In this document: positions 44,277 through 52,895 of the stretch, piece by piece
How the letters are laid out: every line of letters begins with the position of its first letter
Numbering within the stretch: position 1 is the first letter of the stretch
Assembly (NCBI RefSeq): GCF_000949865.1
Contig: NZ_JWJH01000015.1
Coordinates: 62,001-126,000, forward strand
Length of the DNA stretch: 64,000 nt
Source of the DNA: Rhizobium nepotum 39/7
Lineage (GTDB): Bacteria > Pseudomonadota > Alphaproteobacteria > Rhizobiales > Rhizobiaceae
Reading direction: 5' to 3'
Position numbers and translations under genes: made by a program
The notes under the pieces: generated by a model
Databases searched by the model: none
What the model was told of the DNA's origin: nothing
What the model saw: the letters and a program-made list of their open reading frames with translations, nothing else

Positions 44277-45266
44277 ATGGCAGATGTAACGGTTGAACTG
44301 GACAATCTCGATTTAGCTGGTGACGACAAGGTTGTGCCCTTTCAGGTCGAAGGTCTGGACGTGCGCGGCCGCGCGGTACAGGTCGGACCGCTGTTGAATG
44401 CCATCCTCGATCGGCACGATTATCCCGATGTAGTCGCCCGGCTGCTGGCGGAAGCGACGGTTCTGACGGCGCTGATCGGTACGTCCCTGAAGTTTTCCGG
44501 CAAGCTGACCGTTCAGACCAAGGGCGACGGCCCGGTCGATCTTCTGGTGGCGGATTTCACTGCGCCCGAAAGCATGCGCGCCTATGCCCGTTTCGATGAG
44601 GAGCGGCTGGCGGAGGCGGTTGCGGCGGGGGAGACCTCGCCCGAACAATTGCTCGGCACCGGCATTCTGGCCTTCACCATCGATCAAGGTATCGGCATGC
44701 AGCCCTATCAGGGCATCGTGCCGCTGGACGGCTCATCGCTGGAAGAAATCGCCGGGGTTTATTTCCGTCAGTCGGAACAGCTTCCCACCCGCGTGCGCCT
44801 CGGCGTCGCCGAGTTCTTCGACCGTGATGGCGAAGGCAAGCCGCGCCACGGCTGGCGTGCGGGCGGGGTGATCGCGCAATTCCTGCCGCAGGCGCCGGAG
44901 CGTCTGCGCATGCGTGACCTCCACGGTGGTGACGGTGATGAGGGTGATTATGAAGTCGGGGAGGACGATGCCTGGACCGAAGCGGTAACGCTGCTGAACA
45001 CGGTGGATACCGACGAACTGACCGACCCGCAGGTGCCGGTGGAGCGTCTGCTCTACAGGCTTTTCCATGAGAGCGGCGTGCGCATCTACGATCCGCAGAT
45101 CATTTTCGACCGTTGCAGCTGCTCGCGGGAGAAAATCAAGGATGTGCTCTCCGGTTTCACCGCCGAAGAGATCAAGGCGAGCGAGGAAGACGGCGCAATT
45201 GCCGTGACCTGTGAGTTTTGCTCGACGACCTATCGTTACGATATCAGCGAGTTTGACAACGTCTGA
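44277..45266 (+). CDS. hslO: Redox-regulated chaperone Hsp33
   Basis: A 329-residue cytosolic holdase activated by oxidation. The zinc-binding Cys residues lie at the C-terminus: CSC in IFDRCSCSREKI and CEFC in AVTCEFCSTTY. An acidic insert (GGDGDEGDYEVGEDD) in the middle is common in the alphaproteobacterial form. AAGGAGTT precedes ATG 44277; an ATG five bases earlier is out of frame. It follows argF after 245 bases. Confidence 0.94.
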   Translation: MADVTVELDNLDLAGDDKVVPFQVEGLDVRGRAVQVGPLLNAILDRHDYPDVVARLLAEATVLTALIGTSLKFSGKLTVQTKGDGPVDLLVADFTAPESMRAYARFDEERLAEAVAAGETSPEQLLGTGILAFTIDQGIGMQPYQGIVPLDGSSLEEIAGVYFRQSEQLPTRVRLGVAEFFDRDGEGKPRHGWRAGGVIAQFLPQAPERLRMRDLHGGDGDEGDYEVGEDDAWTEAVTLLNTVDTDELTDPQVPVERLLYRLFHESGVRIYDPQIIFDRCSCSREKIKDVLSGFTAEEIKASEEDGAIAVTCEFCSTTYRYDISEFDNV

Positions 45267-45327
45267 AACACTGTCACTGGCGAGGCCGCGCTTTTGAACA
45301 GCGCGGCTCCGCATCGGTGCGTTTGCA

Positions 45328-45720
45328 TCAATTCAGGACCCGCAACAGGCCGGGAGAATCCAGAGAGAAGGCGGGTATGGTGACGTTGAACACCTCGCCC
45401 TTGTCCGTTTCCATTTCATAATGGCCGAACATAAGGCCCGACGGTGTATCCAGCGGGCAGCCGGATGAATATTCGTAACTGTCACCCGGGTTCAGGTGCG
45501 GTTTCTCGCCAACGACGCCCGGTCCGTAGACCTCGTCCACCTGCCCGTTCTGGTCGGTAATATGCCAATAGCGATTGACGAGCGTTATCGGAACATCGGA
45601 ATTGTTCGAGATCACGACTTTATAGCCCCAGACGTAACGGTCGTCATCCGGGTCGGATTGTTCTTCGAGATAATACGGATCGACCGTTACCTCGATATCC
45701 CTTGTCAGAGCACGATACAT
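45328..45720 (-). CDS. apaG: ApaG-family protein (Co2+/Mg2+ efflux protein)
   Basis: A 130-residue single-domain beta-sandwich protein. Family motifs [28 protein letters not shown] and [28 protein letters not shown] are clear. In E. coli it is linked to cobalt and magnesium resistance, but its molecular role is unknown. It is downstream of metZ on the same strand. ATG 45720 fits the AGGTG spacing; an in-frame GTG at 45729 gives three more residues. Confidence 0.93.
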   Translation of the reverse strand: MYRALTRDIEVTVDPYYLEEQSDPDDDRYVWGYKVVISNNSDVPITLVNRYWHITDQNGQVDEVYGPGVVGEKPHLNPGDSYEYSSGCPLDTPSGLMFGHYEMETDKGEVFNVTIPAFSLDSPGLLRVLN

Positions 45721-45940
45721 ACGCGCCACACCTCGATATTATGCCTGCCGCCATTATCCTACACTACAGGTTCTGGCTATCGTCAAGAAAATGAACGACT
45801 TGACGGGCAGGAGGCATCTTCTGTTGCGCCGTTTTCCACCGTTAGGGATAACGGTAAAGGTAAATATTGGTTGCCTGACACCAGGGGCTTTGCCACGGCC
45901 CGACGTGAAGAGGGGCCGTAGCGATGTGTCGATTGAATTC

Positions 45941-47125
45941 TCAGGCGGAAACGGCCGCCAGAGCCTTTGCCAGATCCTCCAGCAGATCGTCCGTATCCTC
46001 GATGCCGCAGGAAAGACGCAAGGTGCCGCCGGAAATGCCGAGTTCGGCGCGCGCCTCGTCGGTCAGGTTCTTGTGCGTCGTGGTGCCCGGGTGGGTAATG
46101 AGGCTCTTGGCATCGCCGAGATTGTTGGAGATCTTTACGATTTCCAGCGCGTTCTGCAACGCGAAGGCTGCATCCTTGCCGCCCTTCAGTTCGAAAGCAA
46201 CGAGCGTCGAGCCGCCGGTCATCTGCCGCGCGATGATGTCTGCCTGCGGGTGATCGGCGCGGCCGGGATAGATGACCTTGCCGACCTTGCCGCTGTCGGC
46301 GAGAAAATCGGCGATCCTGCCTGCATTGGCCGTCTGCTGCTTCACGCGCAGCGGCAGGGTCTCGATGCCTTTCAGAAGCGTCCAGGCGTTAAACGGCGAC
46401 ATAGCCGGGCCCGTGTGGCGGAAATAATCCTGCAGCTCTTCCTCGATCCACTTCTTGTCGGAAAGGATCACGCCGCCAAGGCAACGGCCCTGACCGTCAA
46501 TATGCTTTGTCGCCGAATAAACGACGATGTGGGCGCCGAGTTCGAGCGGCTTCTGGAAAAGCGGTGTCGCGAAAACATTGTCGACCACCAGCTTCGCACC
46601 GATCTGGTCGGCGAGCTTCGCCACGCCGGCAATGTCCACCACTTCCAGCGTCGGGTTGGTCGGGCTTTCGAGGAAAAACAGCTTGGTGTTCGGCTGGATC
46701 GCCTTTTCCCAGTTTTCGAGATCGCGTCCGTCAATCAGCGTACATTCGATGCCGTATTTAGGCGCGAGCGTCTCGACCACCCAGCGGCAAGAGCCGAAGA
46801 GGGCGCGTGCGGCGACGATATGGTCGCCCGCGCGCAGCTGGCACATGATGGCGGCGGTGACGGCGGCCATGCCGGAGGCAAGCGCCCGGGCGTCTTCCGC
46901 ACCTTCCAGCAGGCACATGCGCTTTTCAAACATGTCATTGGTCGGGCTGGCATAGCGGGCGTAGATGAAGCCATCCGTTTCGCCCTTGAAGCGCGCTTCG
47001 GCGGCTTCGGAGTTTTCGTAGACGAAACCCTGGGTCAGATAGATTGCTTCCGACGTTTCACCATAGGGTGAGCGTAGCGTACCGCCGTGAACGAGCTGGG
47101 TTGCCGGGCGCCATTTATTGCTCAT
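45941..47125 (-). CDS. metZ: O-succinylhomoserine sulfhydrylase
   Basis: A 394-residue Cys/Met-metabolism PLP enzyme that makes homocysteine directly from sulfide and an O-acylhomoserine. The Lys that binds PLP lies in YSATKHIDGQGRCLGG, and the FLESPTNPTLEVVD region is diagnostic. A SAM-II riboswitch and an intrinsic terminator lie in the leader, which ties expression to methionine/SAM status. GAAGGTGATC precedes ATG 47125. Confidence 0.95.
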   Translation of the reverse strand: MSNKWRPATQLVHGGTLRSPYGETSEAIYLTQGFVYENSEAAEARFKGETDGFIYARYASPTNDMFEKRMCLLEGAEDARALASGMAAVTAAIMCQLRAGDHIVAARALFGSCRWVVETLAPKYGIECTLIDGRDLENWEKAIQPNTKLFFLESPTNPTLEVVDIAGVAKLADQIGAKLVVDNVFATPLFQKPLELGAHIVVYSATKHIDGQGRCLGGVILSDKKWIEEELQDYFRHTGPAMSPFNAWTLLKGIETLPLRVKQQTANAGRIADFLADSGKVGKVIYPGRADHPQADIIARQMTGGSTLVAFELKGGKDAAFALQNALEIVKISNNLGDAKSLITHPGTTTHKNLTDEARAELGISGGTLRLSCGIEDTDDLLEDLAKALAAVSA

Positions 47126-47142
47126 GTGATCACCTTCAAAAC

Positions 47143-47172
47143 AAAAAAACCGGCCGCAAAAGCAGACCGGTT
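47143..47172 (-). terminator. Regulated terminator in the metZ leader
   Basis: On the minus strand AACCGGTCTGC (47172-47162) and GCGGCCGGTT (47157-47148) form a stem around TTTT, then seven T residues, 18 bases before metZ. The left arm CCGGTC can instead pair with GACCGG just after the riboswitch, giving an antiterminator. Confidence 0.85.
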
Positions 47173-47185
47173 CCTAGCACCCGGT

Positions 47186-47240
47186 CTTTTTAGCCACTTG
47201 TTTAACGTGGCTGCAAGCCGACCGGCCAAATCACCACGGG
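47186..47240 (-). promoter_or_regulatory. SAM-II riboswitch before metZ
   Basis: The minus strand from 47240 reads CCCGTGGTGATTTG, then TTGCAGCCACGTTAAA and GTGGCTAAAAAG. These are the conserved strand and pseudoknot segments of the SAM-II (metA-motif) aptamer, in order: GTGG pairs with CCAC for P1, and the A-rich loop and terminal GCTAAAAAG complete the pseudoknot. It is followed by antiterminator- and terminator-like hairpins. S-adenosylmethionine binding is predicted to repress metZ. Confidence 0.92.
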
Positions 47241-47311
47241 ATAAGCTTGCCATACTGCCGTTACCGGCTTGCGTCAATGCTTTCCTTTTGGTTTTGTCGC
47301 CGTAAAAAGGA

Positions 47312-48418
47312 ATGATGACCATGACCAGAACCACGGGCATTTTGGCGGACGGCGCTATCAGGGCGCTGTTTGCGGGCGGTAAGCTGAAAAGCGAGGCCGA
47401 TCTCGATGCTGATCAGGTGCAGCCCGCCAGCCTCGATCTGCGGCTGGGCTCGAAGGCCTATCGCGTTCGCGCCAGCTTCATGCCCGGTCCCGGAACCCGC
47501 GTTATCGACAAGCTCAACCGCTTCAGCCTGCACGAGGTGGATCTGAGTGAGGGCGCGGTGCTGGAAACCGGTTGCGTCTACATCGTGCCCCTGATGGAAA
47601 GCCTGGAATTGCCGGCGGAAATGTCGGCCTCGGCCAATCCGAAAAGCTCGACGGGGCGGCTTGATATCTTCACCCGCGTCATGACCGACAATGCGCAGGA
47701 ATTCGACAAGATACCGGCGGGATATGCCGGTCCGCTTTATCTGGAAATCAGCCCGCGCACCTTCCCCGTCGTCGTGCGTCGCGGCTCGCGCCTGTCGCAG
47801 ATCCGCTTTCGCATCGGCCATTCGCTGCTCAACGAAAGCGAGCTTCTGAAATTGCACGAGAGGGAAACGCTGGTCGCCAGCGAAACCCCGAATGTGACCG
47901 GCGGCGGCATCGCGCTTTCCATCGACCTCAAGGGTTTCGGCGAGAATGGGCTGATCGGCTATCGCGGCAAACACCACACGGCGGTAGTGGATGTCGACAA
48001 GAAGGCCCAGCACGACGTTCTCGATTTCTGGGAGCCGCTCCATGCGCGCGGCCGCGCCGAGCTGATCCTCGATCCGGATGAGTTCTACATCCTTGTCTCA
48101 CGCGAGGCCGTACACGTGCCCCCGTCTTATGCGGCGGAAATGACCCCTTTCGACCCGCTGGTGGGCGAGTTCCGTGTGCATTATGCCGGCTTTTTCGATC
48201 CCGGTTTTGGCCACGCACAGGCGGGCGGCACAGGCAGCCGCGCCGTGCTTGAAGTGCGCAGCCACGAAGTGCCCTTCATTCTCGAACATGGCCAGATCGT
48301 TGGCCGGCTGGTTTACGAACACATGCTGCAAAAGCCGGAAGGCCTCTACGGCAGCGGCCTCGGCTCCAATTATCAGGCGCAGGGGTTGAAGCTGTCCAAG
48401 CATTTTCGACCCGCATAA
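47312..48418 (+). CDS. dcd: 2'-Deoxycytidine 5'-triphosphate deaminase, two-domain form
   Basis: A 368-residue protein built of two dUTPase/DCD-like beta-barrel repeats, about twice the length of E. coli Dcd. The first repeat has QVQPASLDLRLGSKAYRV and SANPKSSTGRLDIFTRV, with the acid/Arg active-site pattern; the second has RVHYAGFFDPGFGHAQAGGTGSRAVLEV. It supplies dUTP for thymidylate synthesis. ATG 47312, 47315 and 47321 are all in frame; AAGGA lies at 47307, so 47321 has the best spacing. Confidence 0.88.
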   Translation: MMTMTRTTGILADGAIRALFAGGKLKSEADLDADQVQPASLDLRLGSKAYRVRASFMPGPGTRVIDKLNRFSLHEVDLSEGAVLETGCVYIVPLMESLELPAEMSASANPKSSTGRLDIFTRVMTDNAQEFDKIPAGYAGPLYLEISPRTFPVVVRRGSRLSQIRFRIGHSLLNESELLKLHERETLVASETPNVTGGGIALSIDLKGFGENGLIGYRGKHHTAVVDVDKKAQHDVLDFWEPLHARGRAELILDPDEFYILVSREAVHVPPSYAAEMTPFDPLVGEFRVHYAGFFDPGFGHAQAGGTGSRAVLEVRSHEVPFILEHGQIVGRLVYEHMLQKPEGLYGSGLGSNYQAQGLKLSKHFRPA

Positions 48419-48475
48419 TGACCTTGCCGGATGCTTGACACCCGCTGCAAACTGTCGGATGTCTTAGCTTCAGGC

Positions 48476-48549
48476 GCGGGTGTAGCTCAATGGTAGAGCA
48501 GCAGCTTCCCAAGCTGAATACGAGGGTTCGATTCCCTTCACCCGCTCCA
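48476..48549 (+). tRNA. tRNA-Gly (anticodon CCC)
   Basis: Acceptor GCGGGTG pairs with CACCCGC, the D-arm is GCTC..GAGC, the anticodon loop TTCCCAA has anticodon CCC, and the T-loop is TTCGATT. CCA is encoded. Length is 74 nt. The outermost anticodon-stem pair is a G-A mismatch. Confidence 0.96.
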
Positions 48550-48700
48550 GTTTTCAAGACAGCCGAAAGCCTTCCTGATTAGCAAAAAAGCATGGCCGCT
48601 GCCGCTTTATATGGGTGTCCGGGCGCCTACACGATTTATCTTGACTACGATTTAATTGCACGTAATAGTTGATGCAGTCGTAGCATTTGGGGATGGTGTT

Positions 48701-49426
48701 ATGAGTCGCAAGCTTCTTTCGGAATTTCTTGGTACGTTCTGGCTCGTGTTCGGAGGTTGCGGCAGTGCGGTTTTCGCCGCCGCTTTTCCAGAACTCGGCA
48801 TTGGCTTTCTCGGTGTCGCTTTCGCCTTCGGTCTCACGGTTCTGACCATGGCCTATGCGGTCGGGGGCATTTCGGGCGGTCATTTCAATCCGGCCGTTTC
48901 CGTCGGTCTGTCCGTTGCCGGCAAATTCCCGGCATCGAACCTCGTTCCTTATATAGTGGCGCAGGTTCTGGGGGCTGCCGTGGCGGCGGGCGCGCTTTAT
49001 GTCATCGTCACCGGTAAGGCGGGGGCCGAAATTGGCGGTTTTGCCGCCAATGGTTACGGTGAACATTCGCCGGGCGGATACTCCCTCGTCTCGGCGCTGC
49101 TGATCGAGGTCATCTTGACGGCATTTTTCCTGATCATCATTCTGGGGTCGACACATGGCAGGGTTCCAGCTGGCTTTGCGCCGATTGCCATCGGCCTTGC
49201 CCTTACCCTTATTCATCTGATCTCCATTCCGGTCACTAACACTTCCGTCAATCCAGCCCGCTCGACGGGACAGGCATTGTTCGTTGGTGGATGGGCGCTG
49301 CAACAGCTCTGGCTGTTCTGGCTTGCTCCAATCCTCGGCGGTGCTATCGGCGCCGTGGTCTGGAAAGTTTTTGGCGAGGAAGAGAAAGTCGGCCACGCCG
49401 GTTCTGTCCAGCCCGCTCAGACATAA
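48701..49426 (+). CDS. aqpZ: Aquaporin Z
   Basis: A 241-residue inner-membrane water channel with six helices. Both NPA motifs are present ([11 protein letters not shown] and [11 protein letters not shown]), the second preceded by the usual NTSV. The selectivity-filter residues fit an orthodox water channel. The ATG at 48701 follows GGGGAT; the in-frame start at 48656 has no site. Confidence 0.94.
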   Translation: MSRKLLSEFLGTFWLVFGGCGSAVFAAAFPELGIGFLGVAFAFGLTVLTMAYAVGGISGGHFNPAVSVGLSVAGKFPASNLVPYIVAQVLGAAVAAGALYVIVTGKAGAEIGGFAANGYGEHSPGGYSLVSALLIEVILTAFFLIIILGSTHGRVPAGFAPIAIGLALTLIHLISIPVTNTSVNPARSTGQALFVGGWALQQLWLFWLAPILGGAIGAVVWKVFGEEEKVGHAGSVQPAQT

Positions 49427-49438
49427 ATGGGAAGCTTT

Positions 49439-49461
49439 GTTTCCCCGAATGGTCGGGGAAA
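49439..49461 (+). terminator. Hairpin between aqpZ and the glycine-rich gene
   Basis: TTTCCCCGA and TCGGGGAAA pair perfectly around ATGG. The next gene starts only 18 bases after it, so it may be an attenuator. Confidence 0.6.
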
Positions 49462-49478
49462 CCAGTGAGGAGGATGAC

Positions 49479-49772
49479 ATGGATCTTACTTCGATATTGA
49501 CCCAAATTGTCGGTGGTGCGATTGGCGGTACGGCCGGCGGAAAAATACTGAAGGATTCCGATCTCGGCTCGCTCGGCAACCTGATTGCGGGCGCCGTTGG
49601 CGGCATCGGTGGAGGAAGCGTACTCGGATCGCTGCTGGGGGCAGGTGGAACTGCGGCAGCCGGCGGCATGGATATCGGCGCTCTTGCCGGCCAGCTCGTT
49701 GGCGGTGGCATCGGTGGCCTGATCGTCCAGGTCGTCGTCGGCCTGATCAAGAACAAGCTCGTCGCCAAATAA
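49479..49772 (+). CDS. Small glycine-zipper-like hydrophobic protein
   Basis: A 97-residue protein unusually rich in Gly and Ala. Repeats of GGxxGG type (GGAIGGTAGG, GAVGGIGGGS, GGGIGGL) and two hydrophobic stretches suggest packing within a membrane. It ends in KNKLVAK. I do not recognise its function. GAGGAGGATGAC precedes ATG 49479, a strong site. It may be cotranscribed with aqpZ. Confidence 0.7.
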   Translation: MDLTSILTQIVGGAIGGTAGGKILKDSDLGSLGNLIAGAVGGIGGGSVLGSLLGAGGTAAAGGMDIGALAGQLVGGGIGGLIVQVVVGLIKNKLVAK

Positions 49773-49990
49773 AGTTGTTCAGTCGCTGTTGTGATGAAGC
49801 GATAGACCTTGCCGGAGGAGGAACCTCGTTCGGCAGGGTGTTTTGGTTTATGCTGCATCTATAGGCGAGCCCCGCCGTAACCCGAAACCGTTTGCAAAAA
49901 GCAACAGCGCAAGCTGAAAACGGTGAGGCGCGTCCTGCGTGTCGCGAAAAGAAGCGTTGGGAACGCGCCTCTTTAATTGCCTATGTCTTC

Positions 49991-51928
49991 TCAGGTCGTG
50001 TTTTTGACGACCGGCATATGGGGTGTCTTGTTCCAGACGAAGGGGCTGGTTTTCAACTCCGCCACAGCGCGCCATGCCGCGACTGACAACATCAGCCAGT
50101 AAAGCGGGATCGCCAACCAGCGCTGTCCGATCTGTTGTTTCTCGTAAGGTATCATCCTGTTTCGGCCCATCAGCACGAAGATGGCGTAGCTTCCGAAAAT
50201 ATTCAGCGTATCGATGAAAAACAGAAGGCCCTGCCAGGAAAGCAGCATACCCGCGCCATTTTCGCTGATCGTCATGACCATGAAGGCGAAGGAAACGAAC
50301 AGCAAGGGATGGGCCAGCGACGACAGAAGCATACCGCCGATCAGCAGCTGGAAGACGAGATAGGCGACCCAGCCCATGTGGCGCGCAGTGGTAAAGGGCG
50401 CGCGGGTCATCACCAGCCAGCTCTGCAGCCAGCCTTTGTACCAGCGTGCGCGCTGGCTCAACCAGACCGGAAGCGAGGTTGGCGCGTCCTCCAGTGTCTG
50501 TCGCCGGATGACGCCGCAGCGATAACCGAGCCTGTGCAGCCTGAGGCCTATATCGGCGTCTTCCGTGACATTGTAAGGGTCCCAGGCACCGGCCCGGCGC
50601 AATACGGCGGTTCGGAAATGATTGGATGTGCCGCCAAGCGGCAGCGGCAGCCGGTGTGCGGCGAGAACGGGCAGCATGCAGCGGAAGAGGCCGGAATATT
50701 CCAGTGCGAAACAGGCGCTGAGCCAGGAGGAGCGAGCATTGCTGATGATAAGCGGAGCCTGCAGGCAGGCCACGTCGTCCGGTTGATCATGGAAGGTGGC
50801 GTAGGCTTCGCGTAGTTGTTGTGGATGGGGGCGGTCTTCGGCGTCGTAAACGGCAACGAACGCACCACGCGCGCCGGAGAGCGCGTAGGTCAGGGCCTTC
50901 GGTTTGGTGCGGGGCAGGGACGGCGGCACCCTGACGATTTCGATATGCGGACCGGGGTTTGTCCGCAGGATAGCCTCGATCGTCGCTTCGTCATCGGCCT
51001 CGCAGACGAGCTTGATGTCGAGCCGAGATTTGGGCCAGTCCAGCCGCTCAAGCGCATTGACAAGTTGCGCGACGATGGCCTCTTCGCGATAAAGCGCCAC
51101 GAGAACGGTGTAGACAGGCAGCTCCCCGTCCTGCTGGAGCGGAACGATGGTTTTCACATCGTTTTCTCTGGACGAGTGGACAAGTGCAAACAACCTGAAA
51201 AGCAGGGTTGAGAGATAAAGCATCGTCAGGGTGACATGAATATAAGCCAGAGCCGCCTGCGTATAAAACAGCAGCGACAGAATGAGCAGGGTAACGAAAA
51301 CGCCGCTTATAAAACCCTGCTCACCGTGCAGCGTGATCCTGGCGGAATGCTGCGGCGTGGTGTTGAAAAGCTGTTGGCGCGCTTCCCGGCAGCGGCGTGT
51401 CTCACCCGCCTTCCAGATCGCGCTGCGCATGGCTTGCGGTGTGGTTACGGCAAGTTCGTCGAAAAGATGTGGATGTTGATCGAGCATGCGCTTCAGCAAT
51501 TCCATCCGCCCCAGTTCCGGCACGATCAGAAGTGCTGGTTTGCTGTTTGATGGTATCAGCCGAAGGATCCGTGGTTCGGCAAGCTGCGTATCCAGATGGT
51601 TTATGTCCGCCACCCGTTCCGGATTGATTTCCGGGAGAAACGGCAATCGCAGAAATCTGGCAAAAGCACCGAAATATGCATCCGTCTCGACAAGGCCGCT
51701 TGCCAGCAACTCCTCTTCCACCGTCGAGCCGTTTTCGAGGGCCTGTTCTTCGAATGTGCTGATATAGGGCTTGCCGAATCCGAGCGATGAAAGAAAGCGC
51801 GCCGCTCCTGTTTCGTTCCCTTCGGGAAAACTCCAGGGCGGATTGTCGTCCTTCAGCGAAAACGGAATTTTTCGTTTCGCCGGCGTCGTGTGAAACGATT
51901 CTCGTGTATAATGGCTAAAATAATCCAT
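49991..51928 (-). CDS. Membrane glycosyltransferase family 2 with an N-terminal T2SSE/MshEN-like domain
   Basis: A 645-residue protein. Residues about 45-190 resemble the N-terminal domain of GspE/MshE ATPases (STVEEELLASGLVETDAYFGAFARFLRLPFL). Two membrane helices follow (about 205-245), then a processive-type GT2 catalytic domain: VALYREE, CEADD, DAEDRP, TEDADIG and QRARWYKG. Several C-terminal helices follow, with WLSQRARW placing it near cellulose synthase-like enzymes. It probably polymerises or starts an exported polysaccharide. The N-terminal domain may bind c-di-GMP. Confidence 0.87.
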   Translation of the reverse strand: MDYFSHYTRESFHTTPAKRKIPFSLKDDNPPWSFPEGNETGAARFLSSLGFGKPYISTFEEQALENGSTVEEELLASGLVETDAYFGAFARFLRLPFLPEINPERVADINHLDTQLAEPRILRLIPSNSKPALLIVPELGRMELLKRMLDQHPHLFDELAVTTPQAMRSAIWKAGETRRCREARQQLFNTTPQHSARITLHGEQGFISGVFVTLLILSLLFYTQAALAYIHVTLTMLYLSTLLFRLFALVHSSRENDVKTIVPLQQDGELPVYTVLVALYREEAIVAQLVNALERLDWPKSRLDIKLVCEADDEATIEAILRTNPGPHIEIVRVPPSLPRTKPKALTYALSGARGAFVAVYDAEDRPHPQQLREAYATFHDQPDDVACLQAPLIISNARSSWLSACFALEYSGLFRCMLPVLAAHRLPLPLGGTSNHFRTAVLRRAGAWDPYNVTEDADIGLRLHRLGYRCGVIRRQTLEDAPTSLPVWLSQRARWYKGWLQSWLVMTRAPFTTARHMGWVAYLVFQLLIGGMLLSSLAHPLLFVSFAFMVMTISENGAGMLLSWQGLLFFIDTLNIFGSYAIFVLMGRNRMIPYEKQQIGQRWLAIPLYWLMLSVAAWRAVAELKTSPFVWNKTPHMPVVKNTT

Positions 51929-51981
51929 GCATCGCCGCCGTCGTCATGGTAACGCCCAACTTCCTGCTGTGGACAGTATAG

Positions 51982-52860
51982 ATGAGAATGACGAATGTAA
52001 CGCGAAATATAAGTCTTGCATTTACTTTAGCTATCGCTTTACAATTTGTTGGTATTTTTGGAAAACTTCATGCGGAAGGCCTATCGGACGGAGGCCGCAT
52101 GCCGGTGTTGTTCGACGCGCAGGAGCGGTTTCCGGGCGGCGATCTTTCTTCCGTCCCCCGGGTCAGGTTTCTGATGTCGGTCGATTTTCCGCCATTCAAT
52201 TTTACCGATCAGGAAGGCCGGCTTGCGGGTTTCCATGTCGATCTGGTGCGTGAAATCTGCTCCCAGCTGAAGATAGAAAGCAAATGTCAGGTGCAGGCGC
52301 TGCCGTTTGACGAGCTGGAGGCGGCCCTGGAAATGGGAGAGGGCGAAGCGGTGATTTCCGGCCTCGCCACCACGGCCGATCTGCGCAAGAGTTTCACCTT
52401 CTCGCGTCCCTATTTGTTGTTACCCGCCCGTCTTGCCGTCAACAAGGCGGCGAAATTCACCGGCTCCGGTGCCGACGCCCTGTCGGGAAAGAAGGTGGGC
52501 GCGGTCACAGGCTCACGGCACGAACAGATGCTCAAGGCGTTTTTTCCGAAAGCGACGACTGAAGGTTTTAATGGGTATGAACCCATGTATGAAGCGCTGA
52601 AGACAGGCAAGGTAGACGCCATTTTCGCCGATGGCCTGCGCCTGCCTTTCTGGGTTTCAGGAAGCACGTCCGAAGGCTGCTGCGCAATTTTCGGCGGCCC
52701 TTACATGTCCGACAGATTTCTGGGCGAAGGCCTTTCCATCATGGCTGTGGATCCGGACAACGTGCTTGTGCCGGCCTTCGATCAGGCCCTGGCAGCACTT
52801 TCCCGCAACGGCCGGCTGGAGGAAATCTACCGGCGTTATTTCCCCTACGGCCTCTATTAG
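51982..52860 (+). CDS. Periplasmic solute-binding protein, family 3
   Basis: A 292-residue amino-acid-type binding protein. Signal peptide at about residues 8-32 (LAFTLAIALQFVGIFGKLHA). The binding fold includes VDFPPFNFTDQEGRLAGFHVDLVREICSQL and a hinge near VGAVTGSRHEQML. No transporter genes accompany it. It sits divergent from the glycosyltransferase in a polysaccharide gene group, so it may sense a small molecule rather than feed a transporter. Confidence 0.85.
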   Translation: MRMTNVTRNISLAFTLAIALQFVGIFGKLHAEGLSDGGRMPVLFDAQERFPGGDLSSVPRVRFLMSVDFPPFNFTDQEGRLAGFHVDLVREICSQLKIESKCQVQALPFDELEAALEMGEGEAVISGLATTADLRKSFTFSRPYLLLPARLAVNKAAKFTGSGADALSGKKVGAVTGSRHEQMLKAFFPKATTEGFNGYEPMYEALKTGKVDAIFADGLRLPFWVSGSTSEGCCAIFGGPYMSDRFLGEGLSIMAVDPDNVLVPAFDQALAALSRNGRLEEIYRRYFPYGLY

Positions 52861-52895
52861 AGAAATCCGGCTATCCGGATCGTCTCCGGCGTTGG

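Noticed and set aside
45730..45940. A gene in the gap between apaG and metZ.
   Set aside because: Frames crossing it overlap metZ in antisense and have no ribosome-binding site; nothing coding is convincing there.
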